From assembly GCA_027864655.1 (NCBI GenBank), contig JAQAZG010000003.1, positions 1-64,000 of the forward strand: DNA of 64,000 nucleotides. Direction: 5' to 3'. The position numbers were made by a program, and so were the translations under genes. The notes below the pieces were generated by a model. That model did no database searches. It was not told the DNA's origin and saw nothing but the letters and a program-made list of their open reading frames with translations. Of this stretch, positions 60,068-64,000 are shown piece by piece. The DNA comes from Oleispirillum naphthae. Its GTDB lineage: Bacteria > Pseudomonadota > Alphaproteobacteria > Rhodospirillales > Rhodospirillaceae. The stretch's first letter is position 1. Each line of letters opens with the position of its first letter.

Positions 60068-60247
60068 AACCAGGCCGGGGTTCCACCCCGGACCCCGCTG
60101 GGGCCGCGGGCCCCAGACCCCCTGACTTGTTTTCGCCGCGCAGCGGCCATTAACCATCACGCCGCGTGATGGTCATACGGCGCTACGCGCAAAAACCAAA
60201 GTTATGGGGTGCGCGAGGGGTCCAAGACCCCTCGCAAGGTTTTTGTT
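60068..60247. repeat. dispersed palindromic intergenic repeat, copy 9
   Basis: ACCAGGCCGGGGTTCC opens the left arm, with CCGGGG/CCCCGG and CTGGGGCC/GGCCCCAG stems, then ACCCCCTGACTTGTTTTCGC, core ACCATCACGCCGCGTGATGG, GCGCAAAAACCAAAGTTATG and GCGAGGGGTCC/GACCCCTCGC ending in GGTTTTTG. Convergent, stop-to-stop placement. Confidence 0.85.
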
Positions 60248-60931
60248 TTACCCCGCCGCCGGATACGCCCGGGCGCCGAAGATGGCGGAGCCGACGCGGA
60301 CGAGGGTGGCCCCCAGGGTGACGGCGATGGGGTAGTCGTCGCTCATGCCCATGCTGAGTTCGGGCAGGCCGTGGCGTTCGGCGATCTTGCGCAGCAGCGC
60401 GAAGTGAGGCGAGGGTTCCTGCTCCACCGGGGGAATGCACATCAGCCCGGCCACCGGCAAGTTCCATTCGGTTTTGCAACGATCCAGGAAGGCATCGGCC
60501 TCCGAGGGAAGCACCCCGGCCTTCTGGGGTTCGCAGCCGGTGTTGATCTGAACCAGGAGGCGCGGCAGGGCGAGACCTTCGTCGCGCAGGCGGACGAAGG
60601 TTTCGGCGAGTTTGGGGCGGTCGAGGGTTTCGATCGCGTCGAACAGGGCGATCGCCTCGCGCGCCTTGTTGCTTTGCAGCGGGCCGATGAGGTGGAGTTC
60701 GATGCCGGGATAGCGGGCGCGCAGGCCGGGCCATTTGGCGGCGGCCTCCTGCACGCGGTTTTCGCCGAACCGGCGGTGCCCGGCGTTCAGGGCCTCGGCG
60801 ACGGTTTCCGCCGGGTGGGTTTTGGAAACGGCGACGAGGCGCACGGCGGCGGGGTCGCGGCCGAAGGCCTCGGCCTCCGCGGCGATTCGCGCCTTCACGG
60901 CGGCGAGGTTTTCCTCGATAGTGGCTGACAC
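60248..60931 (-). CDS. YggS/PLPBP-family pyridoxal-phosphate homeostasis protein
   Basis: A 227-residue fold-type III PLP-binding protein. The pyridoxal Lys37 lies in LVAVSKTHPAE; FGENRVQEAAAKW, HLIGPLQSNKAR, LSMGMSDDYPIAV and VRVGSAIFGAR are family signatures. It buffers PLP and affects amino-acid metabolism and has no known catalytic activity. The GTG at 60931, with GGGAGC upstream, is preferred over an ATG 21 bases further up that has no ribosome site. It is divergent from a thiE-like gene. Confidence 0.93.
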   Translation of the reverse strand: MSATIEENLAAVKARIAAEAEAFGRDPAAVRLVAVSKTHPAETVAEALNAGHRRFGENRVQEAAAKWPGLRARYPGIELHLIGPLQSNKAREAIALFDAIETLDRPKLAETFVRLRDEGLALPRLLVQINTGCEPQKAGVLPSEADAFLDRCKTEWNLPVAGLMCIPPVEQEPSPHFALLRKIAERHGLPELSMGMSDDYPIAVTLGATLVRVGSAIFGARAYPAAG

Positions 60932-61031
60932 GATAAGAGCTCCCGGATTCATTCCGTTGCGCACCATAACAACCGTCGCCTTCCGGCTCAATGCCCGTTC
61001 CGGGGATGCGCGCCTGCCCGCGCTTCTGGCG

Positions 61032-61562
61032 ATGAGCGACCGCGCGCGCCTGCCCGATCCCGTGCCTTTCCTGCGCCGCTTCCCGCGCCGCGCCGCCCTG
61101 GTTTTCCGCGGCGGCGACGCGGCGCGCGGCTGGGCGGCGCGGGCGGCGTGCCGCCGCCTGGGGGTTCCCTTCTTCTGGGCGGGCGCGGCGGCGGAGGCGC
61201 GGTTTCTCTCCGCCGACGGGCTGCACCTGCGCGACGATGCGGCGGCGCGGCAGCGCGAGGCGCGGGCCTGGCGGCGGCACGGCGGCGCGCTGCTGTTCGC
61301 CGCGGCGCACGGGCCGCGGGCGGTGCGCGCGGCGGCGGCGGCGGGGGCGGATGCGGTTCTGCTGTCGCCGGTGTTCCCCACGGCGAGCCACCCCGGCGCG
61401 CCTGCGATCGGGATTTCGCGCTTCCGCGCCTGGGCGCGGGCGGCGGGCGTGCCGGTTTATGCCCTGGGCGGCGTGACGCCGAAGACGGCGCGGGCGCTTG
61501 TTTCCACGCCGTGCGTCGGGATCGCGGGAATCGACTGGGTTCTCGCCCTGCGCGGGGCATGA
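61032..61562 (+). CDS. thiamine-phosphate-synthase-like protein
   Basis: About 176 residues of the ThiE/TenI barrel: AGADAVLLSPVFPTASHPGA and YALGGVTPKTARAL carry the phosphate-binding loops. The similarity begins before the annotated ATG (LPALLAMSDRARLPDP is typical ThiE-like N-terminal text), so a non-ATG start such as TTG at 60957 is likely. The family includes true thiamine phosphate synthases and TenI-like regulators or aromatases; no other thi gene is close. Confidence 0.8.
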   Translation: MSDRARLPDPVPFLRRFPRRAALVFRGGDAARGWAARAACRRLGVPFFWAGAAAEARFLSADGLHLRDDAAARQREARAWRRHGGALLFAAAHGPRAVRAAAAAGADAVLLSPVFPTASHPGAPAIGISRFRAWARAAGVPVYALGGVTPKTARALVSTPCVGIAGIDWVLALRGA

Positions 61563-61566
61563 AAAA

Positions 61567-61584
61567 GGGCGGCCGGAGCCGCCC
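61567..61584. terminator. bidirectional terminator
   Basis: GGGCGGC, loop CGGA, GCCGCCC with an A-run before and TTT after, between the convergent thiE-like and porin genes. Confidence 0.85.
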
Positions 61585-61609
61585 TTTCCCGTTTCATCCG
61601 GAAACCGGA

Positions 61610-62743
61610 TCAGAAGTCGAGGTGGATACCCACCACACCGCCATAAGCCCCATCGTTGCTGTTGGCCGGGGTGACCGAATCGCCGTCCTTGTAGTCGGCA
61701 TAGGCGACCTGGCCGAACAGATCGACGCCCGCGCCCAGGGCATACTTGGCGCCCACGGCATAGGTGTCGATGATGTCCTTGCCCTTGTTGTTGGTGGCGC
61801 CCTCGGCGGAGGACTTGCGGTAGTTCAGGGACACCGCATAGGGGCCTTCCGCATACATCAGGCCGGCATCCCAGGCAAAGCCGTCGGCCGACGCAGAGGC
61901 GGTGGACTCCGGAGCGTTGATGCCGCGATAGGCGCCGCCCAGGGTGAATCCGCCGTAGGTCAGGTTCAGGCCGACCGCCCAGTCGGAGGCATCCTTCGAC
62001 GACTTGGTGCCGGCGGCGGCGTCATGACGGCCGTTCGCCATGGTGTAGCCTGCGGTGGCGAGAACGCCGACCGGGCCGAAGGTGTTGTCGTAGCTCAGGG
62101 TGAGCGCCATGGCTTCATCGAAGTCGGCGGCGCGGGTAACGGTTTCGGAAACCGCGGAGGCGTCGTCACCCACGGTGTTGTTGGACGGCGCATAGGACGC
62201 ACCGGCCTGCACGCCGTAGAACTTCGGCGTGAAGTAGCTGAGCTTGTTGGCGTCGCCGTCGAAGCCGAGGTCGGTGATGTTGTCGGTCACCGCGGCGGGA
62301 CGGGACAGGTAGCGCGGAATCGCGACGTCATCCACCTCGGTGTAGGCGGCATTCGGCGCGGCGGCGCGCATCAGGTACGCGGCGTTGTCTTCCGAACCGA
62401 CGATCAGCTTGCCGTAGTTGCCCTCGATGGTCATGTAGCTTTCGTCGATATTGTCCCCGCCGGAGGCATCGCCGTCGGAGCCGGCTTCCAGTTCGACCTG
62501 GACGCTGATCTTCATGCCGTTGTCGAGAGTGGTCGAACCGACGAACCAGATTTCGGATTCGCCCTGCACGTCGAAGTTGTTGACGGCCGTGCCTTTCTTG
62601 AAGTCGCCGTCCTGGCTGGCGCCGGCCATGTAGTATTCCATGAAGCCGCCAAGCTTCAGCTTGATCGGATCCGACGCCTGGGCGGCGGAGGCCAGAGCGC
62701 TCGCCGCCAAAAGAGCGGACGTTCCAAACAGAATCTTTTTCAT
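61610..62743 (-). CDS. Gram-negative porin
   Basis: A 377-residue outer-membrane beta-barrel porin: signal peptide (KKILFGTSALLAASALASAA QA), alternating amphipathic strands, FYGVQAGASYAPSNN and the C-terminal YGGVVGIHLDF ending in Phe, the BAM recognition signal. It is of the trimeric 16-stranded alphaproteobacterial general-porin type. The ATG at 62743 has GAGGGAACG upstream. A second, closely related porin gene follows upstream on the same strand, so they form a tandem pair. Confidence 0.92.
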   Translation of the reverse strand: MKKILFGTSALLAASALASAAQASDPIKLKLGGFMEYYMAGASQDGDFKKGTAVNNFDVQGESEIWFVGSTTLDNGMKISVQVELEAGSDGDASGGDNIDESYMTIEGNYGKLIVGSEDNAAYLMRAAAPNAAYTEVDDVAIPRYLSRPAAVTDNITDLGFDGDANKLSYFTPKFYGVQAGASYAPSNNTVGDDASAVSETVTRAADFDEAMALTLSYDNTFGPVGVLATAGYTMANGRHDAAAGTKSSKDASDWAVGLNLTYGGFTLGGAYRGINAPESTASASADGFAWDAGLMYAEGPYAVSLNYRKSSAEGATNNKGKDIIDTYAVGAKYALGAGVDLFGQVAYADYKDGDSVTPANSNDGAYGGVVGIHLDF

Positions 62744-63022
62744 TACGCGTTCCCTCTTGATTGTCACCGGATCCCACGGCTACGGGTTCCTTCAGCCCAA
62801 CATTGAGAAAAAATCATACGGCCGGACACCAGGCAATGCCGATCAACGCTTATCGACATTTCCATGGCGGTGTGTGCTTAAAATATCACACATTTTTAAT
62901 CAAAAACCGCTCCTGCCCAAAAAACGGGCGTTCGTTCGCGTGCCGCGCCTCCCGGCGCGCCGCCAAAAGCAACGGGGCGGCCCAAGGGCCGCCCCGCGCA
63001 CGGTCGATCCGAGGATCGGCGA
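62744..63022. other. promoter region of the first porin
   Basis: A 279-bp spacer. The part near 62800-62910 is AT-richer and must hold the promoter; it also contains the terminator of the upstream porin at 62974-62995. No OmpR-type repeats stood out. Confidence 0.4.
62974..62995 (-). terminator. terminator of the second porin gene
   Basis: GGGGCGGCCC, loop AA, GGGCCGCCCC, 27 bp after the porin stop. On the minus strand it is followed by GTTGCTTTTGG, a weak T-run. Confidence 0.7.
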
Positions 63023-64000
63023 TTAGAAGTTCAGGTGCAGACCGACGACGCCGCCGAAGGCGCCTTCGTTGTCGGTCTTGACGGTCGCAAGCTCATCCGA
63101 GGAGTCGAGGTACGCCACCTGACCGAACAGGATGACGCCCGGGCCCATGGTGTAGCTCGCGCCGACGCGCCACGCATCGACCTCGTCGTCACCGGCAGTC
63201 GTGCGGGAGCCGACCACGGTGGAGTTGAGGTAGTTGAGGGACACCTTGTACGGGCCCTCGGCGTACATCACGCCGGCGTTCCACGCCACGCCGTCGGTCG
63301 CGGCATAGGCGGTGTTCGCGTTGGCGATACGGCGCTTCGCGCCGCCGCCGACGGTGAAGCCCTGGTAGGACACGGCCAGACCACCGGCGAATTCCTGGAT
63401 CTCGGTGTCCTGGTTGTGGAGGGCCGGGGTGACGCGGCTGGCGGTCGCATCGTCGATGGTGATGTAGCCCGCGGAAGCCTGCACGCCGACGCCGGAGAAG
63501 GTGTTGGCGTAGGTCAGGCTGAAGGACCACGCGTCATCGTTGCCGGCGCGCTTCAGGATGTCTTCCGACGTGGCGGCACCGTCGAGGCTGGTCCCGGAGA
63601 CCGTGCCGCGGAAGGTGTCGTCGCCGCTGCCGTTGTTCGACGGGGTGTAGGAAACGCCGCCCTGCAGGCCGTAGAACTTCGGCGTGAAGTAGCTGATCTT
63701 GTTCTGGTCGCTGAGAGCGTTCAGCTTGGTATCCAGAACGGAGACGGTCGCGCCGGTCGGCAGGTAGGTGAACATGTCGCCTTCAGAGGACGCATAGGCG
63801 CCGCCCATCTCGGAGGCTTCCGGGGCGTCGATCTGCATCAGGTACGCCACGTCGTTCTCGGAGCCGATGATCGCCTTGCCGTACTTGCCTTCGAGAGTCA
63901 TGTAGCTCTCGTCGATGACGTCGTTCTGGCCGCCGACATCGTTGTTGTTCGAACCGGCTTCCAGTTCGACCTGGACGCTGATCTTCATGCCGTTGTCGAG
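63023..64000 (-). CDS. Gram-negative porin, 5' end outside the window
   Basis: The last 325 residues of a porin closely related to its neighbour: the LDNGMKISVQVELEAGS strand, IDESYMTLEGKYGKAIIGSE, SYFTPKFYGLQGGVSYTPSN and the terminal GGVVGLHLNF are nearly the same. Loop regions differ, as expected for paralogues with different pores or phage/antibody exposure. The signal peptide and first strands lie beyond 64000. Confidence 0.92.
   Translation of the reverse strand, partial: LDNGMKISVQVELEAGSNNNDVGGQNDVIDESYMTLEGKYGKAIIGSENDVAYLMQIDAPEASEMGGAYASSEGDMFTYLPTGATVSVLDTKLNALSDQNKISYFTPKFYGLQGGVSYTPSNNGSGDDTFRGTVSGTSLDGAATSEDILKRAGNDDAWSFSLTYANTFSGVGVQASAGYITIDDATASRVTPALHNQDTEIQEFAGGLAVSYQGFTVGGGAKRRIANANTAYAATDGVAWNAGVMYAEGPYKVSLNYLNSTVVGSRTTAGDDEVDAWRVGASYTMGPGVILFGQVAYLDSSDELATVKTDNEGAFGGVVGLHLNF

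Noticed and set aside
21519..60247. The dispersed repeats as a CRISPR array or integron
   Set aside because: Copies are kilobases apart, individually palindromic and not separated by uniform spacers; there is no cas or integrase gene.

Overview
The window is GC-rich, densely packed alphaproteobacterial DNA. The gene set points to Rhodospirillales: a PutA without the N-terminal ribbon-helix-helix, a ftsK-lolA pair, a thioredoxin/CnoX - LonN - Trm112 trio, tandem Gram-negative porins and many TTT, TRAP-TAXI and LysR genes. No replication origin, CRISPR array or complete insertion sequence was seen.

Layout. 1-0.2 kb: the possible end of an insertion sequence and a scrap of a dispersed repeat. 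0.3-14.3 kb: a catabolic region. An MFS gene is followed by an 8.1 kb block bounded by a 65-77 bp imperfect direct repeat. The block holds an SSS symporter with a divergent LysR gene, then butyrate kinase, phosphate butyryltransferase, thiolase, 3-hydroxyacyl-CoA dehydrogenase-like and BKACE genes. A tripartite tricarboxylate transporter operon follows and carries the dead C-terminal ends of an older dehydrogenase and an older BKACE, then a LacI regulator whose palindromic operator occurs on both sides of it. 14.5-21.5 kb: a TRAP-TAXI transporter, class III aminotransferase and RpiR regulator, divergent from a second BKACE gene. 21.7-23.0 kb: a lone O-antigen-ligase-like gene. 23.0-27.0 kb: a tandemly duplicated unit made of very small ORFs, a convergent LysR gene and structured leader-like intergenic DNA. 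27-36 kb: selO, an MFS exporter, an aldo/keto reductase, a cupin, and an Lrp regulator divergent from putA. 35.4-39.6 kb: a Fur-box-preceded efeUOB iron-uptake operon with an extra imelysin gene. 39.8-42.2 kb: ohr, an ECF sigma/anti-sigma operon and tRNA-Gly. 42.4-51.3 kb: housekeeping genes (cnoX, lonN-like, trm112-like, a DapC-type aminotransferase, ftsK, lolA, a FAH hydrolase) with two candidate structured RNAs, one preceded by a sigma-54-type promoter. 51.6-56.7 kb: a muconate degradation cluster. 56.9-64 kb: a response regulator lacking its phosphoacceptor, ribA, a lineage-type hypothetical protein, a yggS-type gene, a thiE-like gene and two porins, the last cut by the window edge.

How the genes fit together. 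Two separate loci pair a high-affinity carboxylate or amino-acid importer with enzymes that would produce a beta-keto acid and cleave it with BKACE plus acetyl-CoA. The first adds thiolase and Ptb-Buk, so it could finish with substrate-level ATP synthesis. The muconate cluster has an importer, cycloisomerase, isomerase and enol-lactonase but no catechol dioxygenase. Its product, 3-oxoadipate, could after CoA activation feed a thiolase of the type found at 6.3-7.5 kb.

A palindromic intergenic repeat of roughly 160-215 bp, with hairpins in each arm, occurs nine times (plus one scrap) directly at gene 3' ends, mostly between convergent genes. It probably acts as a bidirectional terminator.
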